Origin: an uncultured Bacteroidia bacterium
Lineage (GTDB): Bacteria > Bacteroidota > Bacteroidia > Bacteroidales > UBA932
Length of the DNA stretch: 33,336 nt
Direction of reading: 5' to 3'
Assembly (NCBI GenBank): GCA_902794005.1
Contig: CADBFO010000020.1
Span: 1-33,336, forward strand
Below, one piece after another: positions 1 through 7,816 of the stretch (the stretch's first letter is position 1; each line of letters starts with the position of its first letter). The notes beneath the pieces were generated by a model. That model made no database searches and was not told the origin of the DNA. It saw only the letters and a program-made list of their open reading frames with translations. The position numbers were made by a program, and so were the translations under genes.

Positions 1-2
1 GC

Positions 3-425
3 CGCAAACTGGCCATCGTGCCCATCCTGCGCGCCGGCATCGGCATGGTGGAAGGTCTTCTTTCCCTGATTCCGGTTGCCAAAGTGGGACATATCGGCCT
101 GTACCGTGACGAAAAGACGCACAAACCCGTGGTTTATTTCTGCAAGCTCCCGGCCGATGTGAATGACCGCCTCGTCATCCTCACGGACCCGATGCTGGCC
201 ACCGGCGGCAGTGCCAGCGATGCCATCGACATGCTCAAGGAGCGCGGCTGCAACAACATCCGCCTCATGTGCCTGGTGGCCGCCCCCGAAGGGATTGCCA
301 AGGTGCAGGAAATGCACCCCGACGTGGACATTTACGTGGCCGCCGTCGATGAAAAGCTGAACGAAAACGCTTATATCGTCCCCGGCCTTGGCGATGCCGG
401 AGACCGTATCTTCGGAACCAAGTAA
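3..425 (+). CDS. upp: Uracil phosphoribosyltransferase, 3' part (5' end outside window)
   Basis: This enzyme makes UMP from uracil and PRPP in pyrimidine salvage, in the cytoplasm. The open frame runs in from the left edge, so the N-terminus is missing. The visible part starts [15 protein letters not shown], a conserved UPRT segment. The PRPP-binding loop follows as [17 protein letters not shown], and the C-terminal uracil-binding segment as [21 protein letters not shown] at 18 could be read as a start, but homology clearly continues upstream of it, so the gene is only cut by the window. The stop overlaps the ATG of the fucosidase gene by one base (TAATG), which suggests cotranscription. This pairing is unusual in function, since a salvage enzyme and a glycosidase share no pathway. 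Identification is by motif recognition and is secure. Confidence 0.95.
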   Translation, partial: RKLAIVPILRAGIGMVEGLLSLIPVAKVGHIGLYRDEKTHKPVVYFCKLPADVNDRLVILTDPMLATGGSASDAIDMLKERGCNNIRLMCLVAAPEGIAKVQEMHPDVDIYVAAVDEKLNENAYIVPGLGDAGDRIFGTK

Positions 426-2734
426 TGAAAAAGAGCCTTCTGACCATCACAGCTGCCATCCTGCTGACAGCCTGCACCCCGGACCCGCAACCCTCCCTGA
501 TCCTGCACTACGACCGCCCGGCCGCTTTCTTCGAGGAGTCGCTGCCGCTCGGAAACGGACGCCTGGGCGCCCTGGTTTATGGCGGCCCCGTTACGGACCG
601 CATCTCCCTGAACGACATCACCCTATGGACCGGGGAACCGGACCGCGGCAAGGACCACCCGGACTATACCCTGGTGAACACTCTCACCCCGTGGGGAGAA
701 GCCGCCGCCTGGCTTCCCAAGGTGCGTGAAGCCCTGGATGCCGAAGACTACCGGAAGGCCGACGAGCTCCAGCGCCGCCTGCAGGGCCACAACAGCGAAA
801 TGTACCAGCCGCTGGGCACGCTGCAAATCACCTTCCCGGAAGGGGAAATCACCGACTATTACCGGGAACTGGACCTTGCAAACGCCACGGCCACGGTAAG
901 ATACAAGCGCGACGGCGTTCCCTTCCAGGCGCAGTATTTCGTATCCGCCCCCGACAGCGTCATCGTCATCCGCCTTACGGGCGAGGGGCCCGTGGAGGCC
1001 GTCATCGGCCTGGACTCGGAACTTCCGCACCACACGGAGGCGGAGGGCTGCACCCTCGTGAGCGACGGCTATGCGGCCTGGCACGTGATTCAGGACGGGC
1101 GTGAGCCGGACCGCCTGTACGATCCCGAGCGCGGCATCCATTACCGCACCGTCGTCCGCTGCGAAGGAGCATCGGCCCGGGACGGCAAACTGCACGTCGG
1201 CGGAACCCGGGAAGCCGTGATTGTCGTGGCCAACCAGACCAGCTACAACGGCTTTGACAAAGACCCTGTGAAGGAAGGCCGGGAATACAAGAATGCCGCC
1301 ACGAACAATGCCCTGGCCGCCGTCCAAAAGGGCTGGAAAGCCCTCAAGGCCAGCCATGAGGCCGACTACAAAACCTTCTTCGACCGCGTGAGCCTGAACC
1401 TGGGCACCACCGACCCCGCCGTCAGCGCCCTGCCCACGGACCAGCAGCTGCTGCGCTATGCCGAAGGCGAGGCCAACCCGGAGCTGGAAGTTCTCTACTT
1501 CCAGTACGGCCGGTACCTGCTCATCGCATCGTCCCGCACGGAGGGCATTCCCGCCAACCTGCAGGGCCTCTGGAACGAGAGAATGACCCCGCCCTGGCGG
1601 TCGAACTATACCACCAACATCAACCTGGAAGAAAACTACTGGGCCGCCGAATCGGCCGGATTGCCGGAAATGCACAAGGTGCTGCTGGGATTCATCCGCA
1701 ACCTCTCGGTAAACGGCGCCGTCACGGCCAGGAATTTCTACGGCGTGGAGGAAGGCTGGTGCCAGGCCCACAACAGCGACGCCTGGGCCATGACCTGTCC
1801 CGTGGGCCTGGGAACCGGAGACCCGAGCTGGGCCAACTGGAACACCGGGGGCGCCTGGCTGGCCACCCACATCTGGGAACACTGGCTCTTCACCCGTGAC
1901 ATGGATGCCCTCCGGCGCGACTATCCCGCCCTGAAGGGAGCGGCCGCCTTCTGCCTGAACATCCTGGTGGAAAAGGACGGAGAGCTCATCACCTCGCCCT
2001 CCACCTCGCCGGAAAACAGATACATCACCCCCGACGGCTATGTCGGCCGAACGGCCTACGGCACCACGTCCGACCTGGCCATCATCCGTGAATGCCTCAC
2101 GAACGCCAGGGATGCCGCCCGGCTGCTGGGAGACGAGGCTTTCGCACAACGGGCAGACGCCGTGCTCCCCCGCCTCCGCGGCTATCACGTGGGCAAAAAC
2201 GGCGCCCTGCAGGAGTGGTACCACGACTGGGAGGACAAAGATCCCCGTCACCGTCACCAGTCTCATCTTATCGGCGCATATCCCGGCCATCAGATTCAGG
2301 CGGGCACGCCCCTGGCCGATGCCGCCCTCAAGAGCCTGGAGCTCCGGGGCTTCGAGACCACCGGCTGGAGCAGCGGCTGGCGCGTGAACCTGTATGCCCG
2401 CCTGGGAGACGGCGAGAATGCCTACAAAACGTACCGCAAGCTGCTGCGCTACGTGAACCCGGACAAGTCTCAGGGCACGAATTACAGCAACGGCGGCGGC
2501 ACCTATCCCAACCTGATGGACGCCCATCCGCCGTTCCAGATTGATGGCAACTTCGGCGGCTGCGCCGGTGTCATCGAAATGCTGGTCCAGAGCACGCCGG
2601 AGGGCGTAACGCCCCTTCCCGCCCTGCCCAAGGCCTGGCCCGAAGGCTCGCTGAAAGGAGTCCGCACCCGTACCGGGCAGACGGTGGAACTCAGCTGGAA
2701 AAACGGTAAAATCGAAAAATACAAACTCAAGTAA
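425..2734 (+). CDS. GH95-family alpha-L-fucosidase, lipoprotein
   Basis: This is a glycoside hydrolase of family GH95, which removes alpha-1,2-linked L-fucose (some members act on L-galactose) from host or plant glycans by inversion. The 769 residues match the usual family length. The N-terminus is a lipoprotein signal with lipobox LLTAC (Cys17), so the enzyme is probably anchored in the outer membrane or periplasm. The N-terminal beta domain shows PLGNGRLGALVYGG. The catalytic (alpha/alpha)6 barrel shows LQGLWNERMTPPWRSNY, then N398 and N400 in TTNINLEENYW, E530 in TSPSTSPEN, and D707 in FQIDGNFGG. These line up with the four catalytic residues of the bifidobacterial AfcA enzyme, so it should be active. 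The gene sits one base from the Gfo/Idh/MocA gene, a partner that suits processing of released sugars. Whether fucose or galactose is the real substrate cannot be told here. Confidence 0.95.
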   Translation: MKKSLLTITAAILLTACTPDPQPSLILHYDRPAAFFEESLPLGNGRLGALVYGGPVTDRISLNDITLWTGEPDRGKDHPDYTLVNTLTPWGEAAAWLPKVREALDAEDYRKADELQRRLQGHNSEMYQPLGTLQITFPEGEITDYYRELDLANATATVRYKRDGVPFQAQYFVSAPDSVIVIRLTGEGPVEAVIGLDSELPHHTEAEGCTLVSDGYAAWHVIQDGREPDRLYDPERGIHYRTVVRCEGASARDGKLHVGGTREAVIVVANQTSYNGFDKDPVKEGREYKNAATNNALAAVQKGWKALKASHEADYKTFFDRVSLNLGTTDPAVSALPTDQQLLRYAEGEANPELEVLYFQYGRYLLIASSRTEGIPANLQGLWNERMTPPWRSNYTTNINLEENYWAAESAGLPEMHKVLLGFIRNLSVNGAVTARNFYGVEEGWCQAHNSDAWAMTCPVGLGTGDPSWANWNTGGAWLATHIWEHWLFTRDMDALRRDYPALKGAAAFCLNILVEKDGELITSPSTSPENRYITPDGYVGRTAYGTTSDLAIIRECLTNARDAARLLGDEAFAQRADAVLPRLRGYHVGKNGALQEWYHDWEDKDPRHRHQSHLIGAYPGHQIQAGTPLADAALKSLELRGFETTGWSSGWRVNLYARLGDGENAYKTYRKLLRYVNPDKSQGTNYSNGGGTYPNLMDAHPPFQIDGNFGGCAGVIEMLVQSTPEGVTPLPALPKAWPEGSLKGVRTRTGQTVELSWKNGKIEKYKLK

Positions 2735-2735
2735 T

Positions 2736-4082
2736 ATGCAAAGAAGAAATTTCCTCCGGGCAACCGCTCTCGGCGCTGCCGCCACCATGCTTCCCCTGAA
2801 TGCGTTCGCATCGGCCCCGGCCGCCAAAGCAAACAGGAAATCGGCCAACGGAAAGGTCCAGCTGGGCTTTATCGGCCTGGGACAGCAGGCCATGTACCTC
2901 CTGCGGGGCTTCATGGGCATGGACGACGTGCGCGTAGTGGCCGGCTGCGACGTCTATGACGTCAAGCGCGACCGCTTCGTCAAGCGCGTCAAGGACTATT
3001 ACACCGCAAAAGGAGAGAAGAGGGTGAAAGTGGATGTCTATGAAGACTATCACGACCTCCTGGCCCGCGAGGACATCGACGCCGTGGTCATCGCCACGCC
3101 GGACCACCAGCATGCCGTGATGGCCATCGCCGCCTGCAAGGCCGGGAAAGACATCTATCTGGAAAAGCCCGCCACGCTCACCATCTACGAAGGCCAGCAG
3201 TTGGTGAAGGCCGTACGCAAGTACAACCGCATCCTGCAGATGGGCTCCCAGCAGCGTTCCAGCGAGGAATTCATCCACGCCGCCAACCTGGCCCGCGAAG
3301 GAGAACTGGGCCAGATTCACAAGCTCAAGGTGTATGTGGGCCGCAACAGCGTGAACCCCGTCACCGCCGCACCGGCCCCCTGCAATCTGCCCCGCATGGC
3401 CGTTCCCGCCGGCCTCAACTGGGACAAATGGCTGGGGCCTCTCCCCGAGAGCGTCTATTACCATTCCGACCTGAATCCCGTCATCACGGCCGAGGAACCC
3501 AACGAAAAGCTCTGGGGTGCCTGGCGCTGGTACAAGGTGTCCGGCGGCGGACTCATGACCGACTGGGGCGCCCACATGTTCGACGTGGCGCAGTGGGCCC
3601 TGGGCAAGGACGGCAGCGGTCCGGTGGAGGTGATTCCTCCCGGATACAGCTATTATGACCATCTCACTTTCAAATACGACAACGGCATCCTCCTGTCCGA
3701 AGAACCCTTCGACGGCACCACCCCCGGCGTGCAGATTTACGGCTCCGACGGCTGGGTGAAGGTGAGCCGCGGCAAGCTGGAAGCCTCCGAAAAGAAATTC
3801 GAGATGCCCGTACACGAAAACGACGCCGACGTTCCCTATGAGGTGAAGGTGGGCCACCACCGCAAGTTCATCGAAGCCGTCCTGAGCCGGAACGACCCCA
3901 ACGTCCCCATCGAGGTGGGTCATTCCTCCTGCACCGTCTGCAACCTGGGCAACATCGCCATGGAACTGGGCCGGCCGGTGGTCTGGAACCCCATCGTACA
4001 AAAGTTCATGCACGATCCCGAGGCCAGCGCCCTGCTGCACTACGCCTACCGGGCCGGATACGAGCACGACCTGGACGTCTGA
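2736..4082 (+). CDS. Gfo/Idh/MocA-family oxidoreductase with Tat signal
   Basis: This is an NAD(P)-dependent sugar oxidoreductase-like protein of 448 residues. The N-terminus MQRRNFLRATALGAA carries a twin-arginine motif and a short hydrophobic stretch, so export by the Tat pathway with bound cofactor is likely. A Rossmann fold follows, with GFIGLGQQA at residues 44-52 and the family signature EKP at 143-145 (YLEKPATLTIYEG). The C-terminal substrate domain contains GGGLMTDWGAHMFDVAQWALG, with the usual D and H of the active site. Exported Bacteroidota members of this group include GH109 glycosidases that use NAD as a tightly bound cofactor, so the true reaction could be hydrolysis rather than oxidation. 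It starts one base after the fucosidase stop, and its own stop overlaps the next ATG (TGATG). The family call is firm, the substrate unknown. Confidence 0.9.
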   Translation: MQRRNFLRATALGAAATMLPLNAFASAPAAKANRKSANGKVQLGFIGLGQQAMYLLRGFMGMDDVRVVAGCDVYDVKRDRFVKRVKDYYTAKGEKRVKVDVYEDYHDLLAREDIDAVVIATPDHQHAVMAIAACKAGKDIYLEKPATLTIYEGQQLVKAVRKYNRILQMGSQQRSSEEFIHAANLAREGELGQIHKLKVYVGRNSVNPVTAAPAPCNLPRMAVPAGLNWDKWLGPLPESVYYHSDLNPVITAEEPNEKLWGAWRWYKVSGGGLMTDWGAHMFDVAQWALGKDGSGPVEVIPPGYSYYDHLTFKYDNGILLSEEPFDGTTPGVQIYGSDGWVKVSRGKLEASEKKFEMPVHENDADVPYEVKVGHHRKFIEAVLSRNDPNVPIEVGHSSCTVCNLGNIAMELGRPVVWNPIVQKFMHDPEASALLHYAYRAGYEHDLDV

Positions 4083-5551
4083 TGAAAAAATGGCTCCTGG
4101 CGGGCATCGGATGGCTGGTGCCGCTGCTGTTCGCCGCCGCACAGACGCCGGCACAGCACTACGTTGACCAGCAGCTCCGGAGCGGTCCCCTGAAAGGGGC
4201 CGCCTGGGGTGTTCTGGCGGTGGACCGGGACGGCAACGTCCTGTGCAGCCACAATGCCTCGCAGCGCCTGACGCCGGCTTCCAACCTGAAACTGGTCACC
4301 ACCGGAACCGCCCTCCACGCCTTCGGCCCGGACTACCGCTTTCCCACCGAACTGGGCTATACCGGAGAAATCCGGAACGGCGTGCTGGTGGGCGACGTGT
4401 ACATCATCGGGCACGGAGACCCCACCATCGGCGCCAAAGACAGCATCGCCACGGATACGGGGCGGCTGTTCCAGCTCTGGAAATCGTTCCTGAACAAGGC
4501 CGGCATCCGGGCCATTGACGGGCGCATCGTGGGCCATGGCGCGGCGTACGAAGGCAACCTGGAGCACCGGAGCTGGAGCTACGACGACCTGGGCACCTAC
4601 TACGGCAGCGGCTCCAACGCCCTCTGCTTCTACCAGAACGCCATCGATTTCTCGGTGAAAGCCGATACCGAAGGCCGGCCCGTCCGGATTCAGCAGACCT
4701 ACCCGGAAACCCCGTGGATGCACTTCGGGAACCACAGCCTCACCGGGCCGGCCGGAACGGGGAACAGCCTGTATCTGTACACCACGGACCTGGCCCCCTA
4801 CAGCGAAATGCGGGGCTCCTTCGCCATCGACCGCGCCCCCAAGACCGAGCACTTCGCCAACAAGTTCGGCGCCCTCACCTGCGCCTATTATTTCTGGAAA
4901 AACCTCAAGGAAACCGGTTGGGACGTGAGCGGCGGCTATGCCGACGTGGATCGCAACGGCCGCATCCGCGGGGCCGATTTCATCCCGCGCGAAAAGGCGG
5001 AAGACCCGGTGGTCGTGGGGCAGACCCAGTCGGCCCCCCTGAAGGAGATTGCCCGCATCACCAATGTGCGCAGCGACAATTTCTACGCCGAGGCCCTGCT
5101 CCGCGCCATGGGAGAAGAGGCCACCCGCGTCGCCCTGTACGACAGCTGCCTGGTGGCCCAGCGGGAAGTGCTGGAAGAGCTGGGCGTGTCGGCCGCAGAG
5201 ATTCAGATTGCCGACGGCAGCGGCCTTTCCCGCATGAACTACCTTTCCCCGGAGTGGATGGTCTCCTATCTGCAGGCCATGCAGAAGAGCCCCGCCTTCG
5301 GGTCCTTCCTCGCCTCCCTTCCCACCCCCGGCGAAGGCACCCTCGGCACCCTGCTTCCCAAGCTGGAAGGGCGGGAACGCATCCATGTCAAGAGCGGATC
5401 CATGGACGGCGTCCTCTGCTATTCGGGCTATATCCTCGGGGCCGACGGCCGTCCCCAGGTGATTCTTTCCGTCATGACCAACAACGCCACCGGCAAGCCG
5501 GCCGAGGTCAGGGCCGTTTTGGCGCGCTTATTGAAGTTGCTAATGGAATAA
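4082..5551 (+). CDS. dacB: D-alanyl-D-alanine carboxypeptidase/endopeptidase, PBP4 type (peptidase S13)
   Basis: This periplasmic penicillin-binding protein trims the terminal D-Ala of peptidoglycan stem peptides and cuts D-Ala-mDAP cross-links. At 489 residues it is a normal length for family S13. A Sec signal peptide (MKKWLLAGIGWLVPLLFAAAQ) precedes the mature part. All three active-site motifs are present: SxxK as S67-N-L-K70, SxN as S331-D-N333, and KSG at 437-439 in HVKSGSMDG (the family commonly has KTG or KSG). The long insertion between the first two motifs, typical of PBP4, is there. Coupling to the upstream oxidoreductase by a one-base overlap puts it in the upp-GH95 transcript. The role is confident, the symbol is assigned by family only. 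Confidence 0.93.
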   Translation: MKKWLLAGIGWLVPLLFAAAQTPAQHYVDQQLRSGPLKGAAWGVLAVDRDGNVLCSHNASQRLTPASNLKLVTTGTALHAFGPDYRFPTELGYTGEIRNGVLVGDVYIIGHGDPTIGAKDSIATDTGRLFQLWKSFLNKAGIRAIDGRIVGHGAAYEGNLEHRSWSYDDLGTYYGSGSNALCFYQNAIDFSVKADTEGRPVRIQQTYPETPWMHFGNHSLTGPAGTGNSLYLYTTDLAPYSEMRGSFAIDRAPKTEHFANKFGALTCAYYFWKNLKETGWDVSGGYADVDRNGRIRGADFIPREKAEDPVVVGQTQSAPLKEIARITNVRSDNFYAEALLRAMGEEATRVALYDSCLVAQREVLEELGVSAAEIQIADGSGLSRMNYLSPEWMVSYLQAMQKSPAFGSFLASLPTPGEGTLGTLLPKLEGRERIHVKSGSMDGVLCYSGYILGADGRPQVILSVMTNNATGKPAEVRAVLARLLKLLME

Positions 5552-5565
5552 TTTTCGTACCTTTG
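5537..5565 (+). promoter_or_regulatory. Bacteroidota-type promoter of the foldase/OstA-like/galE operon
   Basis: The -7 element TACCTTTG lies at 5558-5565, with TTG at 5537-5539 and an 18-base spacer, close to the phylum consensus. Only 8 bases separate it from the ATG at 5574, so the transcript should be leaderless or nearly so. The -33 element lies inside the end of the carboxypeptidase gene. Confidence 0.7.
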
Positions 5566-5573
5566 CAAGATAT

Positions 5574-6440
5574 ATGCGCAAATGGACAACCATCATCCTT
5601 CTGGCATTGTCGGCCACTTCCTGTAAAGTGGCGGACACCCTGGCCGACACCGCCGCCGAGCTGTTCCGCGGAGAGGTGGTGGCCCGCGCAGGAGACCACA
5701 TGCTCCGCCGCAGCCAGCTGGAAAAATATATCCCGCAGGGCGTTTCGTCGGAAGACAGCATCAACCTGGCCCGCCAGTACATCGACGCCTGGGCCGAAGA
5801 CATCCTCCTGCTGGACATGGCGGACAAGCAGCTCTCCAAAGAGGAAAAAGACGTTTCCAGGGAACTGGAAGACTACCGCCGCACCCTCCTGAAATACCGT
5901 TACGAGCAGCGTTACATCGAGGAGCGCCTGGACACGCTCATCACCGACGAGGAGGTGTCCCGCTTTTACCGGGATAATCCCGAAAAATTCAGCCTGGAAC
6001 GCCCCGTGGTCAAGGTTCGCTACCTGATTATTCCGGCCGATGCCAAGAGCGTCAAGAACCTCCGCCGCCTTCTGGCCTCGGAGGAGGAGAGCGACATCAT
6101 GGACGCAGCCGCCATTGCCGCCGTATCGGCCATCAAGTTTGCCGACCAGTCCGACACCTGGACCGACGCCCTCACCCTGGCGCAGGACCTGGGCATGGAA
6201 TACCAGACGCTCCTGGGCTCCCTGAAATCCAACAACATCGAATATACGGACGCCGCGGGCCATCTTCACCTGGCCCACATCACCGAAATGATCGCCGAAG
6301 GCAAAACCGCCCCGGAAGAGTTTGTGCGGGAACGGATCCGGGACCTCATCCTGAGCACCCGCAAGCACAACCTGGAGGTGAGTCTGGAACGCGAACTGCT
6401 GGAGGATGCCCGCCGCCACAATAAATACGTAATCTATTGA
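5574..6440 (+). CDS. Lipoprotein foldase, peptidyl-prolyl isomerase-like (SurA N-domain-like)
   Basis: This is a 288-residue envelope protein with lipobox LSATSC (Cys17), so it is lipid-anchored in the periplasm. The following part (VVARAGDHMLRRSQLEKYIP, then charged helices with SRFYRDNPEKFSLERPVVKVRYLIIP) resembles the helical chaperone part of SurA/PpiD-type proteins followed by a degenerate parvulin-like region. I see no clear parvulin active site, so it may be a chaperone without isomerase activity. The neighbours point to outer-membrane biogenesis: a second SurA-like protein two bases downstream, then an OstA/LptA-like protein. This gene order is common in Bacteroidales, where these genes are annotated as consecutive PPIases. 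The start at 5574 gives a good signal peptide and sits right after a promoter. Confidence 0.75.
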   Translation: MRKWTTIILLALSATSCKVADTLADTAAELFRGEVVARAGDHMLRRSQLEKYIPQGVSSEDSINLARQYIDAWAEDILLLDMADKQLSKEEKDVSRELEDYRRTLLKYRYEQRYIEERLDTLITDEEVSRFYRDNPEKFSLERPVVKVRYLIIPADAKSVKNLRRLLASEEESDIMDAAAIAAVSAIKFADQSDTWTDALTLAQDLGMEYQTLLGSLKSNNIEYTDAAGHLHLAHITEMIAEGKTAPEEFVRERIRDLILSTRKHNLEVSLERELLEDARRHNKYVIY

Positions 6441-6442
6441 GT

Positions 6443-7816
6443 ATGAAACATATTTTTCTCTCCGTCGCCGCACTGATGCTGTGCCTGAGCCTGAATGCCC
6501 AGAAATACAGGGGCGTCGTGGACAAGACCGTCGCCGTCGTGGGCGGTGAAACCATCCTCATCTCCGATATCGAGGCGCAGATTCAGGAGGAGCTCCGCTC
6601 CGGCCGGCCGTCCAGCGACCGGGACATGCGCTGCGAAGTGCTGGAAAGCATGCTGGATGCCAAAATCTTTCTCATGCAGGCCCGCATCGACTCCCTCACG
6701 GTGAACAACGAGATGGTTCAGAGCAACCTCTCCCAACGGATTGACTGGTTCCGTACCCAGGCCGGCGGTGACGAAGAGCTGGAAAAGTACTTCGGAAAGC
6801 CTCTGTACAAACTCCGCCAGGACTGGACCAAGGCCCTGGAAGACCAGAGCCTCATTGAGCAGGAACGCTCCAGCATCGCCTCCAAGATTCCCGAGATAAC
6901 CCCCTATGATGTAAAGAAATACATCGAAAACACAGACCCTGAAGACCTTCCCGTGGTTCCCGTCAAGTACCAGCTGAGCCAGATCTGCATCTATCCGGAC
7001 CGCGCCAAGGCCGCCCTCTCGGTGAAGGAGAAACTCCTGAGCCTCCGCGAGCGCATCATGAACGGGGAAAAATTCGCCACCCTGGCCCGCATCTACTCCG
7101 AAGACCCGGGCAGCGCCCGCCGCGGCGGCGAACTGGGCCTTGCGTCCAAGACCATCTTCTGGCCCGCCTTCTCCGATGCCGCCATGGCTCTCCGCCCCGG
7201 CACCATTTCCCAAATCGTGGAAACGCCGGACGGCTTCCATATCATCGAGGTCATCGAGAAGAAGGGAGACATGTTCAACGCCCGCCACATCCTGCTCAAG
7301 CCCCAGTACACCAACGAAGACCGGGAAGAGGCCTTCCACCAGCTGGACAGCATCCGCACGGCCATCCTGAACGATGAAATCAAATTCGACATGGCCGCCA
7401 TGTTCTATTCCCAGGACCCTGCCACCCGCACCAACGGCGGCCAGATGGCCGACCCGATGACCGGCTCCTCCTATTTCGAGATTGACGGGCTCAAGCCTGC
7501 CGACTATTCCGCCATCAAAGACCTCAAGGTGGGTGAAATCTCCGAGCCGGTGGAGTCTCTGGACAACGAGGGCTACATGCAGGGCCGGAGCGGAAACCTG
7601 GTGTATAAGATTATCCGGGTGGACAAGATTCTCCCGGCCCATACCGCCACGTTCGAAAACGACTACAACGAGCTTCTGGAGCGGGTTCAGGGCGCCAAAC
7701 AGATCGAGGCCATCGACGCCTTCCTCAATGAGAAGGTCAAGGACACCTACATTGTCATCGACCCTCTCTTCAAGGAGTGTGAGTTCTCCCGCGAAATCTG
7801 GAATTCCCGGAAGTAG
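6443..7816 (+). CDS. Periplasmic peptidyl-prolyl isomerase, SurA-like with parvulin domains
   Basis: This 457-residue protein should assist folding of outer-membrane proteins in the periplasm. A Sec signal (MKHIFLSVAALMLCLSLNAQ) is followed by the SurA-type N-domain (DKTVAVVGGETILISDIEAQ). A parvulin domain follows around residues 175-275, with YSEDPGSARRGGELGLA and FHIIEVIEKKGD. A second, more degenerate one starts at RHILLKPQYTNEDREE (about 279) and has YSQDPATRTNGGQMAD. The ATG at 6443 is preferred to the in-frame TTG at 6437, because it begins a clean signal peptide two bases after the previous stop. Its stop TAG overlaps the GTG of the next gene. Family and location are clear, client proteins are unknown. 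Confidence 0.9.
   Translation: MKHIFLSVAALMLCLSLNAQKYRGVVDKTVAVVGGETILISDIEAQIQEELRSGRPSSDRDMRCEVLESMLDAKIFLMQARIDSLTVNNEMVQSNLSQRIDWFRTQAGGDEELEKYFGKPLYKLRQDWTKALEDQSLIEQERSSIASKIPEITPYDVKKYIENTDPEDLPVVPVKYQLSQICIYPDRAKAALSVKEKLLSLRERIMNGEKFATLARIYSEDPGSARRGGELGLASKTIFWPAFSDAAMALRPGTISQIVETPDGFHIIEVIEKKGDMFNARHILLKPQYTNEDREEAFHQLDSIRTAILNDEIKFDMAAMFYSQDPATRTNGGQMADPMTGSSYFEIDGLKPADYSAIKDLKVGEISEPVESLDNEGYMQGRSGNLVYKIIRVDKILPAHTATFENDYNELLERVQGAKQIEAIDAFLNEKVKDTYIVIDPLFKECEFSREIWNSRK

Noticed and set aside
623-2920. Minus-strand frame of 765 codons opposite the GH95 gene
   Set aside because: It is a by-product of the GC-rich third codon positions of the GH95 gene. The protein has no family features, while the plus strand has complete catalytic motifs.
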